64,000 nt of DNA from a virus. The notes under the pieces are model-generated. The model did no database searches. It saw nothing but the letters and a program-made list of their open reading frames with translations, and was not told the DNA's origin. The DNA is taken from positions 62,001 through 126,000 of the IMG/VR virus record IMGVR_UViG_3300025364_000003. One strand, written 5' to 3'. Position numbers and translations under genes: made by a program. Positions 54,276-63,931 of this stretch are shown piece by piece (position 1 is the first letter of the stretch; every line of letters starts with the position of its first letter).

Positions 54276-55151
54276 ATGCTGAAACATAATAAAAAAAGAA
54301 ACGTTGGATTGTTAAACGAATTTTTTGCTCAATACATGGCAAATGCAGCAGTTGAATTTAGATTTGATGATTATGCCAAGGCAGATCGGCTTTGGAAGAA
54401 GCACTTTAGTGAAGGAACTGAATTGGCGAAAGAACTTCAAATGTTTGAGACGGTCTCAAGTGCAAATTTAAAGGACCGTACCATTGCTCATAAAATGCTT
54501 GAACAGGTAAAGAGGCATGTTAAAACACAAAATCAAGAGAGGCTCGATAGAGAAAAGACCAACTTGATTCATGAGATTAGGAATGAACTTTCAGACGACA
54601 ACTTTTTTGACCGTCAAATTGGCGATTACAAAACAAATGCAACGATTCAATTGGTTTTAAATCACTGGAGAAACGGTGATGATGAACACACAAGAAATTT
54701 TTCTACCATTTCTCATCTAGAAGAAAAGGTTGTTGATCACATGGTTTCAGGGAAAGCTGAACTGCCACCATTTAACAACACCCTTCTCGAAACCTCGAAA
54801 GAAGATATTGACAAGTTGGTAATCAATGTCTTTAGAGAAAAGGTAGATGCCAAATATAGTGAAGTATTAAACGAAGATCAAAAAGAAATCATCGGTCTTT
54901 ATACGTTTTCAAACGACAGTGAGGAGTCAAAAAAGGCTCTTACAAACAAACTTTCCTCAATTAAGGAAACCGTACTCAAGAAGATTAACGGCGAACTTTC
55001 TAAAACCAATGGAAAGTCTCCAAACGACAAACTAAATGAAGTTAAAAATTGTATTCAAGAAGAGAGTTACAATATTAATAACCCAGGTGAAGAAACAATA
55101 ACCTTTTACCTTTCGGTTTGTTCGTTGAAACATGAACTTGAATCGGATTAA
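54276..55151 (+). CDS. hypothetical head-region protein (core/scaffold candidate)
   Basis: 291 aa, charged, mostly helical (DRLWKKHFSEGTELAKELQ, KLSSIKETVLKKINGEL). Located between portal and prohead protease, where T4 relatives encode prohead core proteins gp67/gp68. SIKE at about 230 fits the protease consensus. Identity by position only. Confidence 0.5.
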   Translation: MLKHNKKRNVGLLNEFFAQYMANAAVEFRFDDYAKADRLWKKHFSEGTELAKELQMFETVSSANLKDRTIAHKMLEQVKRHVKTQNQERLDREKTNLIHEIRNELSDDNFFDRQIGDYKTNATIQLVLNHWRNGDDEHTRNFSTISHLEEKVVDHMVSGKAELPPFNNTLLETSKEDIDKLVINVFREKVDAKYSEVLNEDQKEIIGLYTFSNDSEESKKALTNKLSSIKETVLKKINGELSKTNGKSPNDKLNEVKNCIQEESYNINNPGEETITFYLSVCSLKHELESD

Positions 55152-55182
55152 AAGATAATTATATTTTAACCAAGGGTGCAGC

Positions 55183-55803
55183 ATGAAATTACTACAAGAG
55201 TTAACAGTTTTTGATTATGACCAAAGTCAGGTCAAAGAATCTATTGAGAAAAACAATGGTAAAATTATTGTGCGTGGAGTAATACAACGTGCAGACACAT
55301 TGAATGCAAACGGCAGAGTTTATCCAAGGCATGTTCTTGAGCGTGAAATCAGAAACTATTTGAAGCTCGTAGATGAACGCAGGGCCACTGGAGAACTTGA
55401 TCATGCTGATGACCCGGTTGTAAATCTTAAGAACGTCAGTCACGTTATAACAAAACTTTGGATGGAACATGACGGTACTGTCATGGGTGAAGTTGAAGTT
55501 TTGGATCAATTGCCAATGGGCAAGATTCTTCGAGGTTTGATTGAAGCTGGAATCAAGGTTGGCATCTCAAGTAGAGCACTTGGTTCTGTAGAACACAATG
55601 GCGAAGGCGACGTTGTTCAAGATGATCTTCATTTTATTTGTTGGGATTTCGTTTCCGAACCTTCTACGCCTGGAGCCTGGATGATGAGAGAGGGAAAGGA
55701 ATATGGACCTGACATTCTCGAAAAAGTATTTTCTCGTGAAGATCGTATCTGGAGAGCTGCGAACGACATCCTTTCAGTTCACAAAAGTCTTAAAAGTTTT
55801 TAA
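55183..55803 (+). CDS. prohead core protease (T4 gp21-like)
   Basis: 206 aa. GVIQRADTLNANGRVYPRHV, GELDHADDP (His74), and GIKVGISSRALGS (Ser129/130) plus WDFVSEPSTPGAW are the signature segments of the T4-type prohead serine protease, which matures scaffold and capsid proteins by cutting after (I/L)-x-E. Typical length. SD AAGGGTGCAGC. Confidence 0.92.
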   Translation: MKLLQELTVFDYDQSQVKESIEKNNGKIIVRGVIQRADTLNANGRVYPRHVLEREIRNYLKLVDERRATGELDHADDPVVNLKNVSHVITKLWMEHDGTVMGEVEVLDQLPMGKILRGLIEAGIKVGISSRALGSVEHNGEGDVVQDDLHFICWDFVSEPSTPGAWMMREGKEYGPDILEKVFSREDRIWRAANDILSVHKSLKSF

Positions 55804-55848
55804 TCAAAAGAGTTATACTCAAAAACATAAGTGTGTTAAGATTCAATT

Positions 55849-56166
55849 ATGACCAATACCATAAATGATAACACATTTGCTTCCGAGGTACTTGCCAGCG
55901 ATCTTCCGGTTCTTGTTGATTTTAGTGCTTCTTGGTGCGGACCATGTCGCTTTGTGACCCCAATTATTGACAAGCTTGCTGAGGACTATAAAGATAAAGT
56001 AAAGATAGTAAAGCTTGATATTGACGATGCTCCTGATACAACTCAAGAGTTCGGTATTCGTGGTGTTCCAACTTTTGTTTTCTTCAAGGAAGGCAAAGAA
56101 GTAGAACGTTGGGTTGGCGCTAATAAATCTGACAAGGATTTCAGAGAAAAGCTGGACACTCTTTGA
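55849..56166 (+). CDS. trxA: thioredoxin
   Basis: 105 aa, full-length thioredoxin fold with active site WCGPC (Cys30, Cys33) and cis-Pro in GVPTF. Cytosolic disulfide reductase; in phages it may serve ribonucleotide reduction or polymerase processivity. Small promoter-like AT-rich leader; no clear SD. Confidence 0.93.
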   Translation: MTNTINDNTFASEVLASDLPVLVDFSASWCGPCRFVTPIIDKLAEDYKDKVKIVKLDIDDAPDTTQEFGIRGVPTFVFFKEGKEVERWVGANKSDKDFREKLDTL

Positions 56167-56180
56167 GTTTTAGATTTCTT

Positions 56181-56783
56181 CTACTTCTTTGAAGCCTTTT
56201 TCTTTGGCTTTGACTGCTTTATCATAGGTATGGATTTAGCTAAGATGTCAAAAATTTCTTGACCATATCGTTGAATTGGTTGCGGCAAACCTGCCGTAAA
56301 ACCTGCTACGTCGCCAGCGATAATATAGTTTCGCATTTTGGTTCCAGAAATGTCAATGTTTTCCGCTCTGGCAAAACCTCGTCTTTCAATTTGATCATTT
56401 TCCATTAGCCTTGGAAAATATTTAATCAGGGTTTTGTCAGGGTAATACTTTTCTACGTCTTCGGCATCCCCGTAAAGAATATAGGTGTTGTCATTTGTTT
56501 CGTCATTTTCAGCATCACCCAATATTTGATAAGTTGTAGCTGTTGGATTTTTGACAAACATGATCTCAACATTGCCTGGCATTGCTTTGGTGAGATATTT
56601 GTCCCAAATTGTTTCCATTTGTTCATCCCAGAAAATTGGGAGTTCGCCTTTCCTCACACGGTTGCTAGTAGACACCAATAGCAAAATCTTATCTGCATCT
56701 CTTGCAGCTTGTTCAACTAGAAAATAATGACCCTTGGTAAAGGGTTTGAACCCACCGCCAACAATTCCAATATGTTGTCTCAT
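56181..56783 (-). CDS. cytidylyltransferase-like nucleotidyltransferase
   Basis: 200 aa. GGGFKPFTKGHYFLVEQA (HxGH-type motif TKGH) and SGTKMRNYI (ISSTxxR-type motif) define the nucleotidylyltransferase superfamily that includes NMN adenylyltransferase (NadM) and phosphopantetheine adenylyltransferase. Role likely in NAD or cofactor metabolism; substrate not decided. Lys-rich tail. Opposite strand to its neighbours. Confidence 0.78.
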   Translation of the reverse strand: MRQHIGIVGGGFKPFTKGHYFLVEQAARDADKILLLVSTSNRVRKGELPIFWDEQMETIWDKYLTKAMPGNVEIMFVKNPTATTYQILGDAENDETNDNTYILYGDAEDVEKYYPDKTLIKYFPRLMENDQIERRGFARAENIDISGTKMRNYIIAGDVAGFTAGLPQPIQRYGQEIFDILAKSIPMIKQSKPKKKASKK

Positions 56784-56820
56784 TTAATCTACCTTAGAGT
56801 TTACGTCAATAATTACCAAC

Positions 56821-57156
56821 GTGATTCCAAACGAGCTAAAAGAAATCATTGATTATGTTATCGATTATGCGAGCAAAAGCTCAAATGATTGGTTTCGAAT
56901 CAAAAAAGAACTTATTAAGTTGTTTCCTCCAAAGGAAAGAAGTCGGTTTTCAAGAAGGCATTATTCAACAAAAAAACAAATAATTAACGATTTCGATCGT
57001 GAGGTGATAAAATATTGGGAAAAGCAAACTGGACAGAAACTATTCATAGATGAAACAAAGCTTCATTCAAGCTCATGGAAAAGACGACCAAAAGGTTGGG
57101 GATTAGCGGTATATAATGAAAAAAGACGCAGAGAAAAAGCTAAAAGTTCTAATTGA
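56821..57156 (+). CDS. hypothetical basic protein
   Basis: 111 aa from GTG 56821, weak SD. Helical, basic: NELKEIIDYVIDYASKSSND, FPPKERSRFSRRHYSTKKQ, KRRREKAKSSN. Overlaps the next gene by 41 nt. Confidence 0.6.
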   Translation: MIPNELKEIIDYVIDYASKSSNDWFRIKKELIKLFPPKERSRFSRRHYSTKKQIINDFDREVIKYWEKQTGQKLFIDETKLHSSSWKRRPKGWGLAVYNEKRRREKAKSSN

Positions 57157-58267
57157 GTCATTGGTTGAACAATATATCAATGAATTTGAGGACGACATTG
57201 TCGCCCAAGACCCGTTGATTAAAATTTTTATCACTCCATTTACTGACGTTATCAAAACTGCAAAAGGAGAACTGGAAAAAACGGTTGCAGTTACAGCAAC
57301 CACCATTACAAGTCTTGCCAAACAAGCTGCTGTTTTAGCTATACCATTTTTTGCTTCAAGTATGATCGATGATATTCAAGAAGAATCACAAAAAAAGTTA
57401 GAAGAAAGACTTTCAACAATTAATGAAAGGTATGCTGACGTCCTTAAGAGAAACTGGGACACAGTTCGTGGAAGAGATGTTTGGGGCATTACTTTCATGC
57501 TTGACCCAAGTTTTGGTATTGCAGAAAAATTTGCACTTAGGGCACCGTATGCTGCGCTTGGCGTCCTTGAAGTTTTGACCGGTGGGCATCCAAAAGTAAC
57601 TGAGTTAAAGCAAAAGGCAAAGAAATTAGTCCACCATGTTACTCCCGATTACCTTTCCAGTGTGGGTGCTGCGACCTACGGCGGCGGCGGCGGTTTTGGC
57701 GGCGGCTTTGGCGGCTACGGCGAATATGGTGACTTTGGAGGATTCGGAGAATCTGTTAAAAGGTTGCGAGAACAACAAGCTCAACAAGCTCAGCCACGAC
57801 AACAAGTTCAACAACAACAACAAGCTCAGCCGCAACAACAACCTACTGCACAACAACAAGCTCAACTTGAAAATGTAAAAAAGAGAATTGGAGCAGCCAT
57901 TTCAGCACTTAAGCAAGACCCTGCAATACAGCAAGCCATTCAGCAAGGTCCGGTAGCGAAACAAATGCAAGCAGCAGCCTTGGAATCGATTCAGTCAGTG
58001 GTGCAGCCAGTTTTATCTGCAAGCACATACGAACAGCTTAAGAAGGCTATTGGTTCAGAATTTAACAAGTATGAGCAAGAATATATGAAAGAAATTCCTG
58101 AAGAAGTTAAAAATGATTCACAGGCATTAGAACAATTTCAAGAACAGTTAGTTCCGCAATTAAAGCAATCATATATAGCTGTTTTAGTGAAGCAACTACA
58201 ACGTCTTGCCAAGACTCATCCAAGCATCGCCAAGCCGATGCAATCACTAATTCAAAAAATTAGCTAA
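57116..58267 (+). CDS. glycine- and glutamine-rich head-region protein
   Basis: 383 aa. Helical N-terminal 180 residues including a hydrophobic stretch (TTITSLAKQAAVLAIPFF), then a Gly-rich segment (YGGGGGFGGGFGGYGEYGDF, about 189-208), then a Gln-rich repeat (QQAQQAQPRQQVQQQQQAQP, about 223-250), and a helical C-terminus. Low-complexity middle suggests a flexible or phase-separating linker. No family recognised; possibly an internal virion or scaffold protein. Confidence 0.6.
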   Translation: MKKDAEKKLKVLIESLVEQYINEFEDDIVAQDPLIKIFITPFTDVIKTAKGELEKTVAVTATTITSLAKQAAVLAIPFFASSMIDDIQEESQKKLEERLSTINERYADVLKRNWDTVRGRDVWGITFMLDPSFGIAEKFALRAPYAALGVLEVLTGGHPKVTELKQKAKKLVHHVTPDYLSSVGAATYGGGGGFGGGFGGYGEYGDFGGFGESVKRLREQQAQQAQPRQQVQQQQQAQPQQQPTAQQQAQLENVKKRIGAAISALKQDPAIQQAIQQGPVAKQMQAAALESIQSVVQPVLSASTYEQLKKAIGSEFNKYEQEYMKEIPEEVKNDSQALEQFQEQLVPQLKQSYIAVLVKQLQRLAKTHPSIAKPMQSLIQKIS

Positions 58268-58324
58268 ACATATTCTATACACGACACTTTGCTTTATTTA
58301 TCCTTTCTCATATTGGAGGATCAT

Positions 58325-58591
58325 ATGCAAGGACCGGAAAAACAACCTTCTGAACTTGGGGAACTCAAGAAAACAGTTGGAGAATTTGTCAGACGTTTAA
58401 AGAATGTGGAAAACGAGATGGAGTTGTTGAAAGAGCAACGAAAAGATCTTATTGAAGAATACAAAGAACAGCTAGACATGAAAACCTTGAATGCGGCAAT
58501 TCGTGCTGTAAAAATTAAAAAAAAGGTAGCACATAAAGATACTTTTGATGTATTTGTCGACATTCTTGAAGAATATGAGACTGTTGACTAA
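58325..58591 (+). CDS. DUF2312/GapR-like protein
   Basis: 88 aa from ATG 58325, set by GGAGGAT. ELKKTVGEFVRRLKNVENEM, KEQRKDLIEEYKEQLDM, LNAAIRAVKIKKK and DIFxDILEEY follow the DUF2312 pattern. GapR of alphaproteobacteria binds overtwisted DNA; here a related DNA-binding role is inferred only. Confidence 0.6.
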   Translation: MQGPEKQPSELGELKKTVGEFVRRLKNVENEMELLKEQRKDLIEEYKEQLDMKTLNAAIRAVKIKKKVAHKDTFDVFVDILEEYETVD

Positions 58592-58856
58592 AAGAAAATA
58601 TTTGGCAACTTGGTATGTCAATGTTGATGATGTTGATCCAAGCCAAGTTTACAAGTATCTTGATGCATTTAAGAGTGCTATCGCAAGAGGAGCGGGAAGT
58701 CCCTGGTATGAACTAGAAGTATTTTTAGAAGCACCAGTTTTAGGTTACTTTATTCCCGTTAGAGGATCCGATACAAGAATAGAAGTTCAAGAAATAACGT
58801 TTAGGACAGAAGATTACAATGAAGAAGCAAGTAAAAATTCCAGTAATACTCTATGA
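58575..58856 (+). CDS. hypothetical protein
   Basis: 93 aa from ATG 58575. KRKYLATWYVNVDDVDPSQ, YKYLDAFKSAIARGAGSPWY, VLGYFIPVRGSDTRIEVQ, an alpha/beta fold. Overlaps both neighbours. Unrecognised. Confidence 0.65.
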   Translation: MRLLTKRKYLATWYVNVDDVDPSQVYKYLDAFKSAIARGAGSPWYELEVFLEAPVLGYFIPVRGSDTRIEVQEITFRTEDYNEEASKNSSNTL

Positions 58857-59265
58857 ATCAGAAGAGCAGGCATTGCCGTATATTGAAGTTGAACAAGAAG
58901 AAGAAATGCCTCACGCTTTATTCATCCAAGAGTACAAACATACTGGCGAGTTTGAACCTGACCAAGATGGGGAAGAAGCCCCCATTGTTGATATCATGAT
59001 GCACATGTTTGTAAACATGACAACCTTGCAGGAAAAATTAACTCCAGAACTTAATGACAAAGTTCGTGTTGCCATCGGACTTCAACCTTTAGCCAAGGCA
59101 AAGGAAGAAGGGCGAAAAATCATGGACAAGGTCTATGAAAATGTTAACAAACGCATGGAAGATTCACATGCTAATAAAGAACAAGTTAAAGAAGAGCTTG
59201 GCCGTCATCTGAATGAAAAACTGACTGAGAAATTCTTTAAGACTGAGGAAATAAAAGAGGATTAA
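58819..59265 (+). CDS. hypothetical acidic protein
   Basis: 148 aa, acidic, helical second half (KAKEEGRKIMDKVYENVNKR). Unrecognised. TAATATG spacing to the next gene. Confidence 0.6.
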   Translation: MKKQVKIPVILYESEEQALPYIEVEQEEEMPHALFIQEYKHTGEFEPDQDGEEAPIVDIMMHMFVNMTTLQEKLTPELNDKVRVAIGLQPLAKAKEEGRKIMDKVYENVNKRMEDSHANKEQVKEELGRHLNEKLTEKFFKTEEIKED

Positions 59266-59266
59266 T

Positions 59267-59464
59267 ATGAAATTGCATCCAAGTGTAGTTGAAAAACTTC
59301 TGTATCTTTACAAGACCTACGGTGGTTTTGCAGACGAAAGAAAGCTTAAAGACCACGTTCAAGCTTTGGATCTAACCGTTTACGAACGTAAGACCACTGC
59401 CAATCAAGAAATGGTCCTTGTATTGACTGAAGATTACATTAAACAACTTAACCAGAACAAGTAA
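59267..59464 (+). CDS. small hypothetical protein
   Basis: 65 aa: KLHPSVVEKLLYLYKTYGGF, ERKTTANQEMVLVLTEDY. Winged-helix-like size. TAATG junction with the next gene. Confidence 0.6.
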   Translation: MKLHPSVVEKLLYLYKTYGGFADERKLKDHVQALDLTVYERKTTANQEMVLVLTEDYIKQLNQNK

Positions 59465-60117
59465 TGTCAGATAAAAAACAACAATCTTTTGAAATTGGAC
59501 AGGTGGTTTACGTACTATCTGATAAAGCTGAGGCTATTGTTCCTGCTGTTATCGTTGAGGAAATGGTGGTCAAAAAGCTTGATGGTAGTTCTACATCTTG
59601 GAAGGTGGCCATAGGACCGCCTGGCAAGAAGAAGGTTGTTGAAACTCATGATTTAAGTGGCGATGTATATACATCGCTAGATGAAATCAAAGAGGTGATG
59701 TCAAAACGTCTAGAAGAATTTGTTGACAATCTTCTCACTCAAGCCAAACAAAGAACGGAAGCTTGGTACGGAAAACAGATTGAAAACTCAGAGCGGGCTC
59801 AAACCCCCGAGGGAAAAATTGATCCTGCAAGTCTAATAGACAGTATTGAGGGTAGAAGTAACGCCAAAGAATTCATACAGTCGCCTGGACAAGAAGTTCC
59901 AACTGGCAAATCTCTTGCAATTAGAGCGCCGGTCAATCAAGGTCCGCTTCAACCGCAAGAAAATGTAGATCCATCAGATCCCAAGTCAGTTCTTAGGGCC
60001 AGGTTGAGAAGTATGGCCGTGCCAGACGAAGAAGAAGTTGATGAAAATTATGAAGGCGAATTCATCATGACTGAAGATGGTAGAAGAATTCCAGTAAAAT
60101 ACAATCAAAATCAGTAA
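59464..60117 (+). CDS. hypothetical protein with SH3-like N-terminus
   Basis: 217 aa. EIGQVVYVLSDKAEAIVPAV and TSWKVAIGPPGKKKVVE form a barrel-like start; middle helical (SKRLEEFVDNLLTQAKQRTE), Pro/Gln-rich linker, acidic end with GRRIPVKYNQNQ. Directly upstream of GroEL. Confidence 0.6.
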   Translation: MSDKKQQSFEIGQVVYVLSDKAEAIVPAVIVEEMVVKKLDGSSTSWKVAIGPPGKKKVVETHDLSGDVYTSLDEIKEVMSKRLEEFVDNLLTQAKQRTEAWYGKQIENSERAQTPEGKIDPASLIDSIEGRSNAKEFIQSPGQEVPTGKSLAIRAPVNQGPLQPQENVDPSDPKSVLRARLRSMAVPDEEEVDENYEGEFIMTEDGRRIPVKYNQNQ

Positions 60118-60120
60118 TAT

Positions 60121-61788
60121 ATGAGTCATCCAAACCAACCAATTGCTCCACAAGAACCAAACACTCAAAGAGTGGTGTTTAGGGAAACAGCACATTCAGA
60201 ATTGTTGAAAGGTGCTGATATCCTTGCGCAGGCCGTAGCAAGCACAATGGGTCCAAGTGGTCATAGTGTCATTATCGACAATGACCTTGGCGCACCTTCT
60301 ATCACCAAAGATGGTGTTACTGTAGCAAGATCAATTAATTTAAAAGACAGACTTCAATCTATGGGAGCAGAGCTTCTCAAAGAAGTCGCTTCTAAAACAA
60401 ATGACCAAGCCGGTGATGGCACCACAACTGCGACGGTTATTGGACACGCTTTACTAAAAGAGGGAATCAAACAAATTTCAACTGGTAGAAGCCCAATTCA
60501 TGTTAAGAAAGGCATGGAAATGGCTACCGAATATATCATTGATTTTCTCAAGGAAAATCGTATTCCTGTAGGTTCTAGAAGTGACATTGTAAACGTTGGA
60601 ACCATATCTGCCAATGGTGATCGAGAGATCGGTGAACTTCTTGCTTCGGCGATTGAAAAGGTTGGTAAAGATGGAATTATAACAATTGAGCCAGCTAAAT
60701 CGGTTCAGACTACTTTAGATGTTGTCGAAGGTATGCAACTTGAAAAGGGTTACATATCTCCATTTTTTGTTACCAATTCTGAGAAATCTACTTGCGAATT
60801 AGAAGATCCATATGTTCTTACAACGAGCAACAAAATTTCGTCTATCGGCGATATTATGAATGTTCTTGAAAAGGTTGCAAGAGCCGAAAAACCTTTGCTC
60901 ATTGTTGCTGATGAAGTGGAGGGTGATGCGCTTCACACCCTTATTGTTAACAAAATGAAGGGTGTTATCAAAGTTTGTGCCGTGAAGGCTCCGAGTTATG
61001 GAGAACACAGGGCAGATATTCTTAGCGACCTATCAACCGTTGTGGGTGGTGAAGTTTTTGGAGCTACAAGTAGCGTAGCACTTAAAAGTGCAGACCTGAG
61101 CCACCTTGGCAGAGCCAAGAAAGTTGTAGTATCCAGAAACTCATGTGTTATTGTTGGCGATGCCGGCAACACTGAACGTAGGACAGCTATTCAAGAAAGA
61201 ATTGAGTCTCTAAGAACCGCATTAGAAACTGATTCCACATTAGACGATTTAAGAATTAATCGTTATCGTGAGAGACTTGCCAAACTGTCTGGTGGTATTG
61301 CTATCATCAAAGTTGGCGGTTCCACTGAAGTTGAAATTCAAGAGAAGAAAGATAGAGTAGAAGATGCTGTAAATGCAACTATGGCTGCCACGCAGGAAGG
61401 AATTGTTCCGGGTGGCGGGGTTGCACTTTTTTATGCGTCACAAGCTCTTAGAGCCCAACTTAGAGCTGGAAAATGGAATGAATATCACGATGATACAATT
61501 AACGGTGTAAAGATCATTGCAGATGTTTGCGAATCACCTCTAAGAACAATTGTTAGGAACACGGGAGTCTCTGAAGACGTTGTTGCAAACCAACTTCTCG
61601 AAAAAATGAGATTAAATCCAGACTTCCGAATCGGGTATAATGCTGCCTCCAAAAATTACACAGATTTGATTCAAGAAGGTATTATTGATCCTGTGAAGGT
61701 TACTCGTTACGCATTAGAACATGCGACGTCGGTTGTTGGGCTCATGCTCACTTGTAATTGTGTAATTGTAAACGAAGAAAGTGATTAA
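60121..61788 (+). CDS. groEL: GroEL-like chaperonin
   Basis: 555 aa, full length. [38 protein letters not shown] (ATP site), [12 protein letters not shown] (apical domain), [38 protein letters not shown]. Forms a protein-folding cage; the acidic/Gly-Met tail of bacterial GroEL is absent. No GroES seen in the window. Placed in the morphogenesis region, consistent with folding phage head proteins. Confidence 0.95.
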   Translation: MSHPNQPIAPQEPNTQRVVFRETAHSELLKGADILAQAVASTMGPSGHSVIIDNDLGAPSITKDGVTVARSINLKDRLQSMGAELLKEVASKTNDQAGDGTTTATVIGHALLKEGIKQISTGRSPIHVKKGMEMATEYIIDFLKENRIPVGSRSDIVNVGTISANGDREIGELLASAIEKVGKDGIITIEPAKSVQTTLDVVEGMQLEKGYISPFFVTNSEKSTCELEDPYVLTTSNKISSIGDIMNVLEKVARAEKPLLIVADEVEGDALHTLIVNKMKGVIKVCAVKAPSYGEHRADILSDLSTVVGGEVFGATSSVALKSADLSHLGRAKKVVVSRNSCVIVGDAGNTERRTAIQERIESLRTALETDSTLDDLRINRYRERLAKLSGGIAIIKVGGSTEVEIQEKKDRVEDAVNATMAATQEGIVPGGGVALFYASQALRAQLRAGKWNEYHDDTINGVKIIADVCESPLRTIVRNTGVSEDVVANQLLEKMRLNPDFRIGYNAASKNYTDLIQEGIIDPVKVTRYALEHATSVVGLMLTCNCVIVNEESD

Positions 61789-61834
61789 TATGACGAAGAA
61801 AGTGATTAATATGACGAAGAAAGTGATTAATATG
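61772..61834. repeat. 21-bp tandem triplication at groEL end
   Basis: ACGAAGAAAGTGATTAATATG three times. Each copy holds the groEL TAA and a potential ATG for the next gene (61790, 61811, 61832). Confidence 0.95.
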
Positions 61835-62203
61835 ACCAATCAAACTTATAATGCTACCAACACAGTTAATGTTGACGATGAGTCAGCTCAATTGCTCAAA
61901 GAGGCCGAAGAGTGGATGGCCGAAGCCGCAAAAAAACAAGAAGAAGTCAACAAGACAAGAACCGAACAAGGTTTGTTTGAATTAGGTGCAATCGACTTCT
62001 TATCAGGCAAGGGTCCCAATGCATTATTGTTTGAAAATTCAGTTGCATATTTTCAAGGGTACGATTTTGGTCAACGATTAAGAACAGAAATTTTAGAAGA
62101 GGCGAAAAAAAGATTTCCTTCTCCTGTCGATGGCCCGAAAGCAAAAGTAGGCTTATATGCAAATGCGTTAATTAAAAAAAATACGGAGATAAAAGAACTA
62201 TGA
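61790..62203 (+). CDS. hypothetical protein with repeated start
   Basis: 137 aa from ATG 61790, 123 aa from 61832; the three in-frame ATGs come from the 21-bp triplication and add MTKKVIN units. DDESAQLLKEAEEWMAEAAK is helical; later GPNALLFENSVAYFQGYDFG. Unrecognised. Confidence 0.65.
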   Translation: MTKKVINMTKKVINMTNQTYNATNTVNVDDESAQLLKEAEEWMAEAAKKQEEVNKTRTEQGLFELGAIDFLSGKGPNALLFENSVAYFQGYDFGQRLRTEILEEAKKRFPSPVDGPKAKVGLYANALIKKNTEIKEL

Positions 62204-62553
62204 AAGGTGATAGAGTAAGAATTGTAAATTCGAGTCACGTCCACGAGGATGAGAGTGGAGCATTGGCTTACGTTTATGGAGTGGTTCTTGATGATCAAGG
62301 TCGTCCAGTTCACAACCATGATGGAACTGTTCAGGTTTTTAGTCAAGGAGGCGTAAAGAATGGCTCAACTGGCGTGGTAGTTGGTCATCCAGAAAAATGT
62401 CACAGAACCCAACTCAAAGAACAGGGACAAGCTGTAGGGCTTGGTGCAAATGATTTCGTCAACATCATTCCAGTTATGCTTGACACCTACCAAAAGCTTG
62501 GTTGGTTTCCAGCAGATAAAGTTCGTGTTGTTGCAGGTGGAGTTGCACAATAA
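62200..62553 (+). CDS. hypothetical SH3-like protein
   Basis: 117 aa: KGDRVRIVNSSHVHEDESGA, VYGVVLDDQGRPVHNHDGT, GSTGVVVGHPEKC, WFPADKVRVVAGGVA, the strand order of a KOW/SH3 barrel. ATGA-type overlap with the preceding gene. Confidence 0.6.
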   Translation: MKGDRVRIVNSSHVHEDESGALAYVYGVVLDDQGRPVHNHDGTVQVFSQGGVKNGSTGVVVGHPEKCHRTQLKEQGQAVGLGANDFVNIIPVMLDTYQKLGWFPADKVRVVAGGVAQ

Positions 62554-62580
62554 TACCTACTTAAAGCGTAGGAGTAAAGA

Positions 62581-63036
62581 ATGACAGTACCACCAAACCC
62601 ATTACAGGCTCACGAGACTTTCCAATACAGAAAAGCAGGCCAAGCAAGTGTTCTTGAATATATGGCTAGCGGATTGCCTTATGTGACGCAATCTAGCGTG
62701 GGAACAACTCCTGAAAAAATTGAGTTTCCTTTTGTTACAAAGTTTTTTACTGTGAAGAATACTAGTGCAAATGACCTTCATGTTGGCTTCACAGAAAATG
62801 GAGTTCAGGGCACGAATAGATTCACCCTTTCTACCAGTGAGTCTTTTACTGGCGATATTCGAATCAGAGATCTGTATCTGCAATCAGCTGGTGGCACAGC
62901 CGATTTCGAGATCATTGCCGGACTAACCGGTATTCTACGCAGAGATTTCTTTATTTTAACCGGTTCTTTCGTTGGTTTTAGTGGAAGTCAGCAAGATTTT
63001 GGTTATCGTGCATTTGGTTATGACGGAATAGGATAA
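62581..63036 (+). CDS. probable virion structural protein
   Basis: 151 aa beta-sandwich-like: FVTKFFTVKNTSANDLHVGF, TNRFTLSTSESFTGDIRIRD, ADFEIIAGLTGILRR. Resembles small phage head-decoration or tail proteins in composition; no family name. SD AGGAGT. Confidence 0.6.
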   Translation: MTVPPNPLQAHETFQYRKAGQASVLEYMASGLPYVTQSSVGTTPEKIEFPFVTKFFTVKNTSANDLHVGFTENGVQGTNRFTLSTSESFTGDIRIRDLYLQSAGGTADFEIIAGLTGILRRDFFILTGSFVGFSGSQQDFGYRAFGYDGIG

Positions 63037-63085
63037 TTTAAACATATGACCTCTGATTGTCTAAACTTATCTAAGGAGTTTAGAC

Positions 63086-63931
63086 ATGAAGAAGACATAT
63101 GGTGGAAATGCTAATAAAAGTGGGATCTATAAAATCATCAACCATTCTAATGGACGATTTTACATTGGTTCCTGTAAGCGCTTTAAGCAAAGAGCATCCG
63201 AACATCACGGAGATTTAAGAACCAATCGACACTCGAATAAATTTTTGCAAAATGATTGGAATAAATGCGGGCCCGATTGTTTTGAATTTTTAGTGTTTGA
63301 GACTATAGAGAAACCAGAAGAAGAACGTCGTTTGCGAGAACAAGCGCTGTTGGACGAATTTTACGATGATCAAGTTCTTTGTTATAATATTGCAAAAACA
63401 ACTGTGGCAATTCCTCGACGAGTTTTTTCAAACGACCCTGATATCACCAAAAAGGTTCTTTCCCAAAAATCTAAGGCAATGTGGGCCGATTCTGAGTTTA
63501 GGGCTAAGATGAAAAAAATATATTCTGACCCTGGATTCCGCAAGAAGCAGTCTGAAAATCAGAAAAAAGTTTCACAAGACCCAAGCAATGGAAATTCGGC
63601 CGAAACTCTTCGAAAAAACATGTCGAATCCAGAAACGAAAGCGAAGTTATCTAAGAAGTTGAAAGAAGCTTGGGCTAGTGATGATGGAAGTCGTCGCAAA
63701 AAGGCTTCTAAAATTGCCAAGAAAGTGTATGAAGCAAACAAAGAAAAAATTACTAAAGCTAGGGTGAAAGCTAGAGCAAAATATTACGGCAAGGTTGTTT
63801 CTCCAGAAGGTGAAGTGTTTGAAATATACAACGCCAAGTCTTTTATAAGAGAGCAGGGTTTTTCGCAGACGTTTTATGACTTTTTAAATGGAAGGTACGA
63901 AGCCTATAAGGGTTGGAAGCGAGTGGAATAG
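63086..63931 (+). CDS. GIY-YIG homing endonuclease
   Basis: 281 aa. SGIYKIINHSNGRFYIGS is the GIY-YIG motif, with catalytic R-x-x-x-H in RASEHHGDL and Glu in the EEERRLREQALL helix. C-terminal NUMOD-like repeats (KSKAMWADSEFRAKMKK, KLKEAWASDDGSRRKK) and a final EIYNAKSFIREQGFS. Second GIY-YIG in the window, with only modest similarity to the one at 50164. SD AAGGAG. Confidence 0.9.
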   Translation: MKKTYGGNANKSGIYKIINHSNGRFYIGSCKRFKQRASEHHGDLRTNRHSNKFLQNDWNKCGPDCFEFLVFETIEKPEEERRLREQALLDEFYDDQVLCYNIAKTTVAIPRRVFSNDPDITKKVLSQKSKAMWADSEFRAKMKKIYSDPGFRKKQSENQKKVSQDPSNGNSAETLRKNMSNPETKAKLSKKLKEAWASDDGSRRKKASKIAKKVYEANKEKITKARVKARAKYYGKVVSPEGEVFEIYNAKSFIREQGFSQTFYDFLNGRYEAYKGWKRVE

